A stretch of 64,000 bases of DNA from NCBI GenBank assembly GCA_030435675.1, contig CM059623.1, positions 832,012 to 896,011 of the forward strand. Reading direction: 5' to 3'. The first letter of the stretch is position 1, and every line of letters starts with the position of its first letter. The notes beneath the pieces were generated by a model that was not told the origin of the DNA, did no database searches, and saw only the letters and a program-made list of their open reading frames with translations. Source of the DNA: Steinernema hermaphroditum (taxonomy: Eukaryota; Nematoda; Chromadorea; Rhabditida; Steinernematidae). Shown here in pieces: positions 1 through 12,430 of this stretch. The position numbers and the translations under genes are program-made.

Positions 1-1016
1 AGTCTTCCTGATGATAACTTCAAGGATGCCTCTACCCACTGAACCACAAGAAGATCGGCCAAAAATCACCTCATATTTGAATATATTTAAACCCCATATT
101 TGAACGCTCATAAAATCGTAAATCTTAAAGTAATACACTAATTTTGTGCCATATGAAAATTCTGCATTTTGCCGAAAGACTTTGAAAACCCACCTCACCC
201 GCTGTGCCCTAATCGTTTACAAATCATCTATGCCAAAAATCCCGTACTTTCCAACAGCACATGAACTTCAAATTACCCATTAAGCTAATGAACCCTTCCG
301 GTCCGATTTGCCTCCAAATCCTCAAAACCCCGAAATCCTCTCCACCACCACTCGCACAGTTCATAAATAATTCCGGCGCGCGGCATAATCTCAATCCGCG
401 AAATGAGATAATCCATGCAGCCGGAGTGACTCCGACTCGGATTCCAATTTCGAACGCGCCATACAAAAGCGGTGCGCGACCTCCCGCCGCGCATTTTGCG
501 CTGATTCGAAGCGACAACCGTGGAAAATCCGGCCGCCGCTGATCCCCTTGTTTGAGGGGCAAATGGCACTCAGAGTGTTTTTTTCGGATTTGCACATGCG
601 ATGGGAAAACGAGAGCTGAGAAGCTGAGAATTCGGAGTGTGGACGTTCTCAAAGGCAATGTTCGTGGCTTAGCACCACGGATAGAGTGTGAATTCGGTAA
701 TTGAGACTGGGAACCGGTCAGTGGGATATGGGAATGTTGGAAGAGGGGCGTCACTCTGGAGGGGTAACATGACACCGAAAGTAATGGAAACTGACCAGGT
801 TTCCGGGGGTTGTTTATTGATATAGAAATGGAACTCATTTTGATATTCATGTTGGGAAATTAAGGACCGATCTCGCTTAGAAGAGGTGACATAAGGGGAA
901 GAAAAGGGAATCACATTCGAGTTATTCTGTGCCGAAAGCAGATCAACTTCTAGAGCGCTATATAACCGAGGATAGGCACCTCGAACAAAAAGGTAAAAAC
1001 TGAAATAAAAACCAAC
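1..1016. other. Downstream of the last recognised exon; GC-rich island 290-560
   Basis: Noncoding as far as I can tell, either intron or 3' region of the minus-strand gene. Two CAAAAAT copies lie at 60-66 and near 232; none follow until about 1846. The island at 290-560 is GC-rich and open in more than one frame on both strands. I could not find a convincing acceptor-donor pair in it, so no exon is called. Confidence 0.4.
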
Positions 1017-1183
1017 TTTTCATATCGATTCCCGGAGCTTTGCGGCGACAACGAAGACATCGTAGTGTGGCCTGAAATCTCAGAAGATGGATTCGTCGGA
1101 ATCGAACGATCGGAGCCGGCGTTCGATCCATGGCCATGGGTCAGGCACCAGTAGCCCTCTTCGTCTTCCATGGCCGTCGGCGA
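1017..1183 (-). CDS. Exon 11 of the giant-intron gene (last one seen in window)
   Basis: The acceptor at 1185-1184 follows a long pyrimidine tract (the 20 bases before it are mostly C and T, ending CCACCTCAG). The exon then reads in phase 0 as SPTAMEDEEGYWCLTHGHG, continuing Ser/Thr-rich through PSSEISGHTTMSSLSPQSSG. GC content and codon use match the other exons and drop sharply after about 1017, where I place a donor (AAAA|GTTGG). That donor is weak, so the left end is uncertain. An earlier acceptor near 1275 would add an in-frame stretch with the residues DHDDDIVVCCSS. Phase 0 entry matches the exon at 8277-8334. The peptide resembles a receptor tail or disordered region; the family is not recognised. 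Confidence 0.6.
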
Positions 1184-2149
1184 CTGAGGTGGAGGCGGCA
1201 GAAGCGTCGACGAGCAACAGACGACTATATCGTCGTCGTGATCGCGCATAGTACTCTTTTCCGTGTTACCGTAATCTCATCTGGTCTGCAAGTGAGGAGC
1301 ACGTTTTGGAGAAATCACCCGAAGCGCGGCTTCATGGAAAGTGTGAACAGGTCGCCGCGGATGACCCCAAAAACCATAGGCGCGACTCTCTAACCCACTC
1401 CTCTCCCTAGAAGAGCGCCACGCCCACCTGGCCGTCGTCACCGTCCTGCCTCCACCCCCATCCGCGTCTTCTTCCAAATCATATTCGCATATATTATTGC
1501 GCACACACGCGACATCAATCAACTCGTCACATTCATTAGCGCGCGAGTGCCGACGCGCCAAGATTGCCGAGTAATTCTAAGGGCAGACGGGAGGCTGCAC
1601 AATGGAGGCGAGGAGAAAAGTTCATCGACAGGTGTCCGCCGCCGTTACGGTCTCGCTATGGGGTCAACCAAAGGATGATGACAGGAAGTCTGATCGGTGC
1701 ATACGGTAGTCGAGGCATGCAGATTACGGAAATGAAGCAAAATCTACTAATTTATCATAAGCCATAGATTTATCAATCTATCGTAGAGTTTTGTGTCGAA
1801 AAGTGAAAATTCTACCGCAAAGATGTCCAAGAAATGTAAAGCCGTCGTTGCCGTGTCGCCCTTGCAAAAATCAAAATTGAATCCTCTGGATCGATAAAAG
1901 AATACAGACGAAACGGTTACGTCGTTCCAACGTAGAAACGAATAAGTACAAGCATCTTAAGACCGCCAGCCGCTTTCCAAAAATAAATAAATAAAAATCC
2001 TAATTTTTTGGTAAAATGTAGTGTAAAAGGAGTACTGCAACGAAAATAGAGAATACGGACGCAAAATCAAATGAAAGCCTAGTAATGCCCGTTTGTCTTC
2101 ACTACTTACGACGGTGACGACGCACTACAAGAGCTAAACAGTTTACTGC
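1184..2149. other. Intron; GC-rich part 1290-1700 then AT-rich filler
   Basis: The segment 1290-1700 is GC-rich and free of CAAAAAT, with overlapping open frames on both strands. It looks like ancestral intron next to exon 11. From 1790 the sequence turns AT-rich and the heptamer begins near 1846. No exon is called. Confidence 0.4.
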
Positions 2150-3250
2150 ATTCTTTGAGCAGTTTTCAGCAAAACGATATCGGAAAAATATTGTGTCCGG
2201 AACGAAGAACCGTACGCAAAAATACTATGAAATAGAAACTGTTTAACACGTACTTATCCCCTGTATAAAAGTGGAGAGCCTACGGATCCGACTGTGTGTG
2301 TTTTTCAGTCCACAGGGAACCGGCCGGTGAACAATTGTCTACCAGATGAGACTTGAATGAAAACGATGCCATGAGTCAATCCTGCTATCCGCAGGGGTAT
2401 GGTGTCTCCATGTGACGTTGTACAAATTTGCAAAAATACAATGAAATAAAAACTGAGTTAAGGCATACTTTTTATAATAAACAAAACAAACGTTTACGAA
2501 AAAGTCTTTCACCCGAGCAGCCTTTAAGCAACAAACTATTGCGCTTAAAAATACATCATATTCTAAAAGGTCTTTACTTGAACGCGGATCTCAGTTAGTC
2601 CTTAATAACCGATCAATCAAAAATTAAACGTTAAACAGTTCACTGCCTTCTTTAAGCAGTTTTCACGAAAAAATATTGTGAAATAAAAACTGTGTAGAAA
2701 AATATGCACTTAACCTTTGTATAAAAACGTTTACAGGGGTCGGCAAGCCGGTCGGCAATTGTCTACCGGGTTAGAGCTGAATGAAAACGATTCTACATAT
2801 ATGCGCAAATCTTGCCACCCGCAGGGCTATTCTTGTCTCCATTCGACAGTGTACCAATTTGCAAAAATACTATGGAACAAAACTGATAAGAGTCCTAGCC
2901 ACGAGGTATCGATAAACCGCTATATAAACGGAGTCTTGCATAAACATTTAGAAAGATGGCTTGCGTCATTCGAACCAACAAAGACCGACCTAGTTAAAAA
3001 ATCAGTTATCTGATGATCCGGGTGTGTTTTGCGCAGGGTAGCGATCGCATTCGCTCATTCGAGAATCAGTCGTTTTCAGACACCAGACAAAACGACTGGA
3101 CTAGAAGGGCTAAAATAGTATGAACTAAAAACTGACTCAATGCATACTTATTATAATAAACAAGACAAGTGTTTGTCTTGCACCAGCCGATCAGCTCTTA
3201 AGCAACAAAATGTTCGGCAACCTGCGCCAAAAATGAGTTATCTTGAAAAC
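2150..3250. repeat. Diverged local tandem repeat, two to three copies
   Basis: Segments starting near 2216, 2430, 2668 and 2866 share the order: heptamer, an 'actatgaaataaaaact' block, 'tgtataaaa', then 'caattgtctacc'. The 'ataataaacaaaacaa' block near 2480 recurs near 3150. Copies are diverged, with roughly 400-450 bp between equivalent points. No coding role is seen. Confidence 0.6.
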
Positions 3251-3724
3251 GGTACCAGCTGGCGAAGCTGAAGCGCAAAAATGAAAGTTCTTTGATGAGA
3301 AGACTGAAAGTTATCGTCCCATAAGTGTTGCTTCATTCCGGTTATTTCACTTTGATTGCCTCGGGACAGTTCTACAGCAAACAACTGGATTCAACCATCC
3401 AACTCAAAAATTAAACATCGCCAAGTATCCTTTTCTAAAACGCGAAAAGAAAAGAGATGACCTAGAGCAAAAATAGTGTAAATATACTGTTTTATATAAA
3501 TTTATCCAAAAATGCTTAATGTAAAATATTAAACTCTAAAATATATGCGTCCAAGACATACCAGCACATCAAAAATCGCAACTCTTATTTGCTTAAGGAC
3601 TAGATATTGACGTGGTATATGTTTTAGATCCCGTTTCTGATGATTGCGTCAAATCACCACTTGCAAAGAACCTCAACCTTATCATCACTAAATTCAATAA
3701 CAACTAGGCTGTACCTGACCAAAA
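3251..3724. other. Intronic filler
   Basis: AT-rich sequence with the heptamer near 3225, 3276, 3468, 3510 and 3570. Nothing else is recognised. Confidence 0.5.
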
Positions 3725-3800
3725 ATACAATCACAACCACAAACCATCCTTCCCCACCCAAACAGGTGTCAATGTTTATGTCCATCTTTCACTCAGCCAC

Positions 3801-3879
3801 CCTGCGAAGGTCACCACCGCCACCGACAGTCAGACTGTTCGGCACCGCGCCTCCCCACGGACAATTAGTTCTCTCGCGG
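3801..3879 (-). CDS. Possible exon in a CAAAAAT-free GC island
   Basis: The island 3725-4139 is GC-rich and free of the heptamer, like the islands that hold clear exons. On the minus strand a strong acceptor (CGCTCGCACCTCAG) lies at 3881-3880. From it one frame is open (RERTNCPWGGAVPNSLTVGG) to a possible donor AGG|GTGGCT at 3801. It would start with one base and end in phase 0, the same phases as the candidate at 8277-8334. The two could therefore be alternatives, or one is wrong. A plus-strand frame of 147 codons covers the same island and cannot be excluded. Confidence 0.22.
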
Positions 3880-4139
3880 CTGAGGTGCGAGCGGAAGGGT
3901 TTTATTGCCCCCAATCAGGTGTGCACGGCGGCTATTGTCTCGGCGCGCGTGCGACAAAATGCCGTTAGAGGAGAGGGCCAAGGTGACCTCGCCGGGTTTA
4001 TTGCCGCGACACAAATGAACGGTGAAATTGGGCTTTTTGTTTTAGGCGACGCGCCGACGCGAACGGACGCTGACGGATTATGATGGGAAAAGAGGTGAGA
4101 GAGTGGATGAAAAGAGCCGCAGGAGACACACTAAGGGAC

Positions 4140-6575
4140 AAAAATAAGATGAGGAACACAGAAACACCGGACGATTTCTAAGAATCAAAATTTGTACTTC
4201 TTATAGTCAGAAAAATCTATAAATGTCGGTCATAGTCAGAGCTGCTAGTGTACGAAGAAGATGACGCCATATAAAATGGTTTCCATTAAGAAAACCGTGG
4301 GCCACATCAGTGTAAAAATTTTAATCGCTAGGGTAAAATATACAGTAAATAATTACCATAAACAAAGGTGTTTAACAATACTGAATGACTGTTATGTGTG
4401 CCGGTTGAGAGCTACAAGCTTATCGGGGTGTTTAATAGCCGACATTTTGGATTTTCAAATAAAGGAATGTTTTCAACAAGAAATCAAAAATGCTATGACT
4501 TGCTTTCTACATCATATAAAAGGAACGAGCATGACAAGAATAAAGCCAGTGAGGTGGTCAAAACGGGTACAATATAATGTTGAAACGTAAAAGAGCGATA
4601 AAAGAGAATGATTTGGACTACGCCAGCCACCAAAAATCGCCCATAGGGAGACCATAAAAGGGCATTTAAACAGAACTCTGGAATGCCATTTCTATAAGCA
4701 TCCAAGTAGGAGACTGGCCGGACAATGAAACAGAGGATCGGAAAACAACAAAAACCGACCTGTCTCAGCGGTCTCAATTTCTGAATGGCTTTCAAAGCGA
4801 GAGATAGGCCAGAAAGATTGCTCACCAAAAGTATTTGTAATGATGATGGTTGGCAAATTCGAACTTGAACGCTCTTCAGGGCTGATGAGCAGACTCACAA
4901 AAACACAAAAATGGATTTAAAAACGAAAAAAAGTTTTAAATATCACTGCAGTTCATTTGCTCAATAAATCGGTAGTCAAAAATGATCCAAAAGTAAGAAT
5001 TAGAAAAGGAGGCTGAGAAAAATATGATCAGATGTAAATCGCTGTTCAACAGTACATCATCTAGGTCTGTAAACTCGGCAATTGGTGAAAGGTCTTCCAT
5101 TTGTGGCGGTAGCGATCGGTCCGCTCTCCCTCAGTATCCGTCTGAGCCAACTCCATTGAATGAGCTGTCGTTCCTGGTCATCGTTGTGGGCGCAATGATC
5201 GCCTCGGCTCCTAAACGGCTGGAACACCTGTCGTTCCATCAACCTGGCTAAGAAGACGTGCCAAAAATCGCTTAAATCCACTGTAATAAAGAAACATGTC
5301 TACAGAAATGAAAATATCTATGAATTTTCAACGTGATTTGCCAATGAAATATTCAGAGTGAAGAAAAATATAAAAATAAAACAGAGTGAAGATTTTCAAA
5401 AATACATAAGACGAATCCCAACAGCGCATGTTCCATTAGATCATATGAACACAGAAATGTATGAAATCACCAATAAGATACAGAGAGAAAATTCGTTATA
5501 TGAGACGGCTATCACGAATCGAACGCAAGAACATAATCGCCATGGAGGAAAAGAGTCACTGTGGTCACTGTTTCCGATCTGTTTGCCCATCTAATCGTTA
5601 AAATAATACTAAGAGCCTCTTATCTTATATTTTATGGTGATATCACTATCTGTCGACACATTCGTCGTGGGAAACTCGCGGAAAGAGGTTGGCACTTCGC
5701 GTCCGGGTGCATCTGTTTTGATTAGATATTGCGATGCGGGGGTCATCTCCAGCCGTTGTTAAGTCAATCGCCTTATGTGAACGATCTGAACTGACCGATC
5801 ATATTCAAAAATAAGAATATAGGAAACTGTATTTTCATGCGACAGGAAATTTTTCCACCAAAAATGTCTATGGGAAAGTCCAGCTTTAAAGTGAGTATGA
5901 GTCATATTCATATTCACTCAATTTCAAAAATTTCATCACAGCTTCTTATATAATGAACATGCTTTGTCAAAAATGAGTTTCACTTTAAAACGTTGTTTGT
6001 AATGGACCTGGACATAATCAGTAAGGTCGAATCAGTGATATCCAAACGTAATCCGACCTGGAGCCAGCTCAGGAATATATGCAAAAAGTGTCTTTGTATA
6101 GGGAAACACATAGAAAAACTGGGAATAAGTTATAAACCTAGATAGCTGCTTGTTTCATTTCAAAAATGGTCCACCAATGAAACTCTATAGAAGAAAGAAA
6201 GCAGGGAAGACGGAAAGATTAAGTGCTCACCGATGAGGTTTAGTTTTTTATGCTTAACCCATGATTCATCCAAAATGCTTTAGAGAGAAGACTAGAAAGT
6301 TGTCTTCGAGTGACTTTAGTAGAATTTAATATCTCAACGATCTCAAGTTGAACAAAAATCGACGATAAGGGTTGACTGACAACACAAAAATTGACTGATT
6401 CCCAAAGTAGACCATCGATGCCATCAGTCTAGATGCCAACCGATTCAAATAACATCGAATGCTGAGCTTTATGGTATTCTCATATACGGGTAGGGATAAC
6501 CTAAGTAGAGAATAGAGATAACCTAGTCTTAGGGTAACCAATACTAAAAAACGTTATCGATCGTATTCCAAAAAT
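4140..6575. other. Intronic filler with one dispersed repeat copy
   Basis: AT-rich and heptamer-dense (near 4487, 4632, 4905, 4977, 5261, 5396, 5807, 5860, 6160, 6353). A copy of dispersed family R2 lies at 5119-5235 (listed separately). Open frames here are short and share no similarity I recognise. Confidence 0.5.
5119..5235 (-). repeat. Dispersed repeat family R2, copy 1
   Basis: The reverse complement contains 'gatcattgcgcccacaacga' followed by 'ctcattcaat'. It matches the plus-strand copies near 31269, 37395 and 57203 and the weaker one at 17633. Similarity is clear over about 90-110 bp. In the minus frame this copy reads GDHCAHNDDQERQLIQ, close to GDHCANNDGRERPLIQ at 31.3 kb. That may reflect shared ancestry rather than coding. 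Confidence 0.6.
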
Positions 6576-7866
6576 CTATATCCAGTAGCTCATCAAACGT
6601 TTACTAAGATAGCTACAAAGATGAATCTATCCTCTCTGCTGGCCTGCCCAGAAACATAACTGTTCTACGATCACTACATATAGTTCAATATTGCTTAGAG
6701 GTCTGATAGTGTCCAAAAAAGGACATCGCTTCGGACAGAAGACTAGGAAGTCATTTTCAAATAACGAAGCACATGATCCAAAAATCGAAGCTAAGAGTGA
6801 CATCTGAGTCTTCTGGGGGCTCAAGCAATGCAAAAATCGAGGTTAAATCGAAACAAGCGAAATAATTCAAAAACAACACGGCAGATAGCTGAGCACGCCA
6901 TTACAAAAATCTAAAAATCTATATCTAGTAGCTCATCAAACACTTGACCATAAGAAGTTTAAGATCAAAACGGTCAGCTTTCTGGAGCTGCAAAAAAGAA
7001 CATTCTCTTGTCCATCGAAACAGTAAAAATAAGGCAAAACCGGGAAATAGCTACAAAGATGAAGTGTTAAACTGTTATACCTTCGAAGAGGCAAAAATCT
7101 GCTTATAGAATCTGCTTATATTGAATCTGTCTTTTCATGCCCATGGAGGCAGCAAAAGTAATGGGATGCCGCGGAACAATTACAAAAATGAATCTATCCA
7201 TTCTGCTGGTTTGCCTAGAAACATCACTGTTCTACGATCACTACATATAGTTCAATATTGCTTAGATCTCTGATAGTGTTCCAAAAAAGGACATCGCTTC
7301 GGACTGAAGACTAGGAAGTCATTTTCAAATAATTCGTTATTTTGTTATTGATCGTAGAACTCGTTTAATTCGTTATTGATCGTAGAACAGTGATGTTTCC
7401 GCAAATGATCCAAAAATCGAAGCTAAGAGTGACTTCTGAGTCTTCTGGGGGCTCAAGCAATGCAAAAATCGAGGTTAAATCGAAACAAGCGAAATAATTC
7501 AAAAACAACACGGCAGATAGCTGAGCACGTCATTACAAAAATCTAAAAATCTATATCCAGTAGCTCATCAAACACTTGACCATAAGAAGTTTAAGATCAA
7601 AACGGTCAGCTTTCTGGAGCTGCAAAAAAGAACATTCTCTTGTCCATCGAAACAGTAAAAATAAGGCAAAACCGGGAAATAGCTACAAAGATGAAGTGTT
7701 AAACTGTTATACCTTCGAAGAGGCAAAAATAGAGTCTGCTTATATATTGAATCTGTCTTTTCGTGCCCATGGAAACAGCAAAAGTAATGGGATGCCGCGG
7801 AACAATTACAAAAATGAATTTATCCATTCTGCTGGTTTGCCTAGAAACATCACTGTTGTTTGATCA
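6576..7866. repeat. Tandem array, about 632 bp unit, 2.5 copies
   Basis: Unit starts ('ctatatccagtagctcatca') lie at 6576, 6919 and 7551. Units 2 and 3 are 632 bp apart and highly similar. Unit 1 lacks about 290 internal bp. Unit 2 carries an extra block near 7330-7400 that is partly an inverted copy of its own 'gaacagtgatgtttc' segment. Most CAAAAAT sites are kept between copies. Confidence 0.8.
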
Positions 7867-8276
7867 CTACAGTTTCTAACTCCTTGACATGAAAACACTT
7901 ACAAAAAGGCGCGAAAACCACGGGAACCACTCGACACGCTTCGACCTCCACGTTTCCCAGCATCGCACCTATCGCTCCGTCCTACGTTCCCAGCCCTGGC
8001 GTTCGGATAGCGCGCGGGCTTCTTGTGTGAAATCGGATCTCCCACTCGCGCACCTGACCCTTTCCGATGCCCGAGGGAAGAGCGGAACAAAGGTCGACGG
8101 CACGCGACCATAAACAAGCACGCCTAACAAGCGGTGGCGGCGACTTGTTTGACCGCCACGCTGCCTAAGCCGCAAATAGCGATGTCGGAGATTGGGGCAA
8201 AGTGATAGCGGCCGGGGATCCGGCGGCGCGGATGATCGATTGCGCAAGGGGCTTTGTAGGCGACTGGCGCGCGTAC

Positions 8277-8334
8277 GGTAATGGACTCCTCCGACGGCGC
8301 GTTTGGGTGGATGGGACTTGTGGCCACTGCAGAT
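8277..8334 (-). CDS. Exon 10 (candidate) of the giant-intron gene
   Basis: The acceptor CGCGCCATCAG lies at 8336-8335 and the donor ATTACC|GTACGC at 8276. The exon is 58 nt: one base plus 19 codons, reading SAVATSPIHPNAPSEESIT. It leaves in phase 0, exactly what the exon at 1183 needs. The Ser/Pro/Glu style matches its neighbours and the surrounding 7812-9236 is free of CAAAAAT. The donor is not strong and a larger open frame runs on past it, so the boundaries are tentative. Confidence 0.45.
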
Positions 8335-9090
8335 CTGATGGCGCGGAGTCGATAAATCAACATATTGCGGAGGGGAAGGACGACGGAGGGCGCAATCGAT
8401 TGATTTGTTTGGGTTTAGGGTTCAGAGACCGGGTAATTGGGTGGTTGTGGTGGCGCGGTGATGATGTAATTTAGGGCTGAGAACGAACAGAAAAAGGGAA
8501 GTGAATGAAACGGAAGTTGAGCTGTCTTGTGAAGGTGGCTGTAGCGTGCCACAGCAAGAGAGCATGAACATAAATACATTTTGTTCAGATGAGTCCATGT
8601 CATATATGAACCACACTTTACTTATCCACTTTAAAGTCTTTTGTGTAACTATGGCAAAGCAATAGACAGCAATTTACCAGATTGAAAGGACTTATAGCTT
8701 GCTTGGTTAAAAGACAAATTGCACTGAACAAGAAGACATGATACAAGTACGGTCAATTGGCCTCAGCTGTGGTGTGGTGGTGGGGATCCCAGTTCACACT
8801 AGGCACTGAAGAGGAAAAACGGATCCGCAAAACGCAAGAAAATTATTGAATCTGTACCCTGTTTTAGTGCTGTCTATAGAGCTAAACGGCCTAGACCGCT
8901 CGCACCCCCTCAAATTCTGATGATTTTAAATCCTTCCTTGTGAATTTGGACCACGTTTCTTGAGCTGCCCATCGCTGAGCTGATTTGTGTCGAAGTCCCG
9001 CTCAGTCCATTTGTAATCTATAGCTTGTTTGTCGCCAATAAACTAGTAGTATGATTATGGGAATTCCCAACCTGAGTTCTGGATGTTATA
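8335..9090. other. Intron, GC-rich then AT-rich, no heptamer
   Basis: No CAAAAAT occurs between about 7810 and 9236. The first part is a GC-rich island continuous with exon 10; from 8600 it is AT-rich unique sequence. Nothing coding is supported. Confidence 0.4.
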
Positions 9091-10040
9091 CTTCTTTGTG
9101 TACAGAGACAAAGGTTGAACGCCAAAAGTTAGAAGTTCAAAAAAAGTGGTTTAGGGGCTGAAGAGGGCTCATACACTTCTACATAGCACATGACCAAGAA
9201 GGCCGTTACCACTGCCCGACCCTACCTTTCAAGGCCAAAAATAGAAAACCTGAGTGCTTGTTGTACGGTGACAAAGGTTGAACGTAAAAAGTTAGCAGCT
9301 CAAAAATTAAAAGTAGTATAGAAACTGAAGAGAAGTGCTAGGCTGTACCACCATAATTACACTAGCGCAATAGCCTAATCAACAGTGAGTTCTTAAATAT
9401 GTTGCAATGTCAGCATTGTCAGGGACTTGATGTACGGGGTTCGAAACCAACTTTTCAAAAATAATAGGTATGCTCTGGTCAATGTGTACAGAGAAAAGTG
9501 ACTGTGTGATATACGTAGGGAAGCGAAAGTACTAGATACTTGTCATGAGAGCCATCTTATGCCAGTATATCACAAAAATTATTTCTGAGAAGAAAAGAGG
9601 TCCAATTTGAATCAGAGCTTTTAACAAAAATATCAACTATGCCTTAGTCAATGGTTAAAGAGCACGAGTATGTGCTAGATGCTAAATCCGATGTACTGTA
9701 TGGGACTTGATCTATTCGGTTACAAAAATATCGCCCTGGTCTATACAGAGAGCGCAACCATGTGATATACTGGGAAACAAAAATTTTTAAGAAATCAGAA
9801 AATCACACAGCACCTCCAGTTTACGATCCCTCTGCGAATCGGTAAAACACACTTGGTGTACCGTATTACAAAAATATCGCCCTATACGTCAATACAAACA
9901 GTACGATTATATGATACGTAGGAAAGCAAAAATCAGCACTTTAAGATACTAGAATGTCACGTTTAAAAGACTGCTTTTGGAGTTTATCCGTCACAAGCGT
10001 TTGCATACAAAAATGAAAAGAAGAGAGGTTCGACTCCGAC
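9091..10040. repeat. Diverged local duplications
   Basis: 'gacaaaggttgaacg' with its flanks occurs near 9108 and 9270. The block 'caaaaatatcgcccta..tgatata' followed by 'gggaa' occurs near 9480, 9727 and 9870. The copies are short and diverged, and the heptamer lies at the same relative place in each. Confidence 0.55.
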
Positions 10041-10465
10041 GTCTACAAGACACCTAGAATATACACCCTACCAGATGCACTCCCTAAAAGCCACACTACC
10101 AGCTGCTTCTGGGCCAAAGCTCCTCCAAATCGTCGTCCCGAAAAACAACGAAGGCAGCAACACCGCAATTACGCTCCGTAAATCCCCTCTTGCGCCTTTG
10201 TACTCCGTATGTCCCCCCTCCTTGATCTGTCGCGTAATCCGCTTAGGACCGCTGCCGCTCTCATTACAGTTTCGTTCCCAATTAGTCGGCTCCTTGTAAT
10301 CCGGACGGCGTGCCGCGCGCCTAATTGCGCGACGCCAAACACAGCTGACCACTCCGGCCAGGGCGGCAGGCCTTCGGCCGTCGATCCCATGCGCAAACGG
10401 CGAAGTGTATCAAATCCGCTGAGGCGACAGAGGTGTTTGTCCAAATACTTGAAGCGCTCTTTGAC

Positions 10466-10559
10466 ACGTCCGCCCGGCCCTCAGCATGATGTCGCCGGCG
10501 ACGTGGAGTGGTCGAAAACGAGCGATTTTCGGGAACCGCGTCAAGGACTTGTTGTCGTG
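10466..10559 (-). CDS. Exon 9 (candidate) of the giant-intron gene
   Basis: It lies in the CAAAAAT-free GC island 10012-10889. With an acceptor at GCTGACCAG (10561-10560) the frame is two bases plus codons reading RQQVLDAVPENRSFSTTPRR, then basic and polar residues. Entry phase matches the exon at 16833. A donor GACGT|GTCAAA at 10466 would leave two bases and join exon 10 in frame. The same frame stays open to about 10340, so a longer exon ending at CAGCT|GTGTTT is also possible. The acceptor lacks a good pyrimidine tract. The frame and composition are the main support. Confidence 0.35.
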
Positions 10560-11357
10560 CTGGTCAGCGAGGCGTTCGCCGAATTTGATATTGTGAGAGG
10601 GAGAGGGCGCGACGTGGCGATATGATACGGTTGGGTAAACAGAGATCATAACGCCAGAACGGCCGGCCGAGGTGTGGGAAAATGGGACGATGAACTGGAG
10701 GTGGATTACGCGGACGTGGAAGGGGTCTCCGAGGGACCAATTAGCCGAAAATGGGAACGACTTATAAGATATTCTGGAAAACGGTTAGTCGAGAAAACTG
10801 AAAACGTGCACAATATGAGGGTGAGAAGATGGCAATCAAACCAGTACAAAGCACCAGTAACGGTTTAGTGCAATTGACACCGGTTGACAAAAATTCAAAT
10901 GAAATGGCATCTTGCTAATCAAAAATAAACAGAACCTGAATGTTATCGATGCAAAAAAAATAAACAGAGGGATACTTAAACGATTTCGCTCGTACTTAGG
11001 GAAGCGAGAATATAGGTTGAAATGTGCAATGTGGTGAGCAAAAACCACAACACACTTTCAGATCTCACAGTAAACTACTACTAACAAAAACCAAAACGAA
11101 TGCATCGGGGACCAACGCAAGGGAATGGGAAGGTGTGCAGGATGTGCTCAAATGGAATGCGTCTCTGAAACATTCAAAAATCATGTTACACGTCATATTT
11201 TGTATAAATCACAAAAATTTGAGCTAGCAGCTCAGAACTCTGTGAAGAAACAGCTCCTTTTTGTTGATGTCAAACTTGTAAAAGGCATGAGCCAGCTCAT
11301 AGAGCAACGAAGAATTTTACTGCGGATATGTGATGATATGCCTGTCAAACGCATTGT
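10560..11357. other. Intron: rest of GC island, then filler
   Basis: GC-rich up to about 10700, then AT-rich with heptamers near 10889, 10919 and 11178. No exon is supported. Confidence 0.4.
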
Positions 11358-12430
11358 CAAAAATTGAAAGTTGATTATTGATTGGCATATGCTTATAAGC
11401 TACTGATGACACCATGAACATGTTCAAAGTTCTATACAGGGTATCAAGAAGGTGAATTTGGACAGAAGTTTGGAGAGCCAGCCAAAAATATAAATCACGT
11501 TTCTCTTCGTTTTCCGACCGGTCTCCCATTTGGATTCTCTCAGAAATAACTTCACAGACTTCTGTCTGAAGCGCCCTTTTTGGGACACCCTGGGGCACAA
11601 TGGAATCGATTTTCAAGTTTTGCTCTGCAATTAAATGCTCAAATAAAGGGCCAGTGTAGACCTGTAATTAAAGCTGTCAAAGCTGACCTAATTACAAGTC
11701 TGCGTTTTCTAAGAAATTTTGCATATAAGACACCTATTGGCGTCGGAGTATGTGTGGCAAATGGTGTCAAACGTTACCAAAATTTTTTCAACACGTAGTG
11801 CCGCTATTTCTATTCTCGTCACTGTATAATAACACTGTACATGCGCAAAAATTGAAAGTTGATTATTGATTTGCACATGCCTACATAAGCTGCTGATGAA
11901 ACCATGAACATGTTGACAGTTGTATGGAGGGTATAAAGAAGGGGACTTTGGACAGAAGTTCAGGAAGGTGTCCAAAAATTTAAATCGCGAGAAAGCGGTC
12001 GGCTTCTTTCTTTCTTCGCTTCTCTTCTTTTTCGGTCCCACGTTTGGATTCTCTCAGAAGTGACTTCACAGACTTCTGTCTGAAGCGCCCTTTTCGGGGC
12101 AATCGCCTTCTCCGACGGCTAATATCGGAGATGCTGCAACAACGAAAATAGTATCTTACAATGAAGAAGTTCAGCCGAGAACGCGCAAGAAAGGCTAATT
12201 TCGCTATGCACCGTAAAATTGGGACCATAGGGCAAAGTTCTCAACGTGCCCACCTAGGATTGCTCTTCTGCCAGTAGCACGTCTACATTTTCCAGGAAAT
12301 TCTGCTCATAAGACACCTATCGGAACGTCGGAGTATGTGAGGCAGATGGCGCCAAACGTTACCAAAAACTTTTCAACACGTAGTGCGACTATTTCTATTC
12401 TCGTCATTGTATAATAACACTGCACATAGA
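11358..12430. repeat. Tandem duplication, about 488-590 bp units
   Basis: 'caaaaattgaaagttgatta' starts at 11358 and again at 11846. The blocks around 'cttcacagacttctgtctga' (about 11550 and 12063) and 'ctatttctattctcgtca' (about 11803 and 12390) keep the same order in both units. A weaker relative of the same segment lies near 32240-32345. The heptamer that opens each unit is conserved. Confidence 0.75.

Noticed and set aside
224..850. 208-codon minus open frame
   Set aside because: Composition is not protein-like; it overlaps other open frames in a GC-rich island and has no splice or start support.
3640..4083. 147-codon plus open frame as a complete gene
   Set aside because: No recognised domain. 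The first half is AT-rich filler with a heptamer, so the length is best explained by the GC-rich island.
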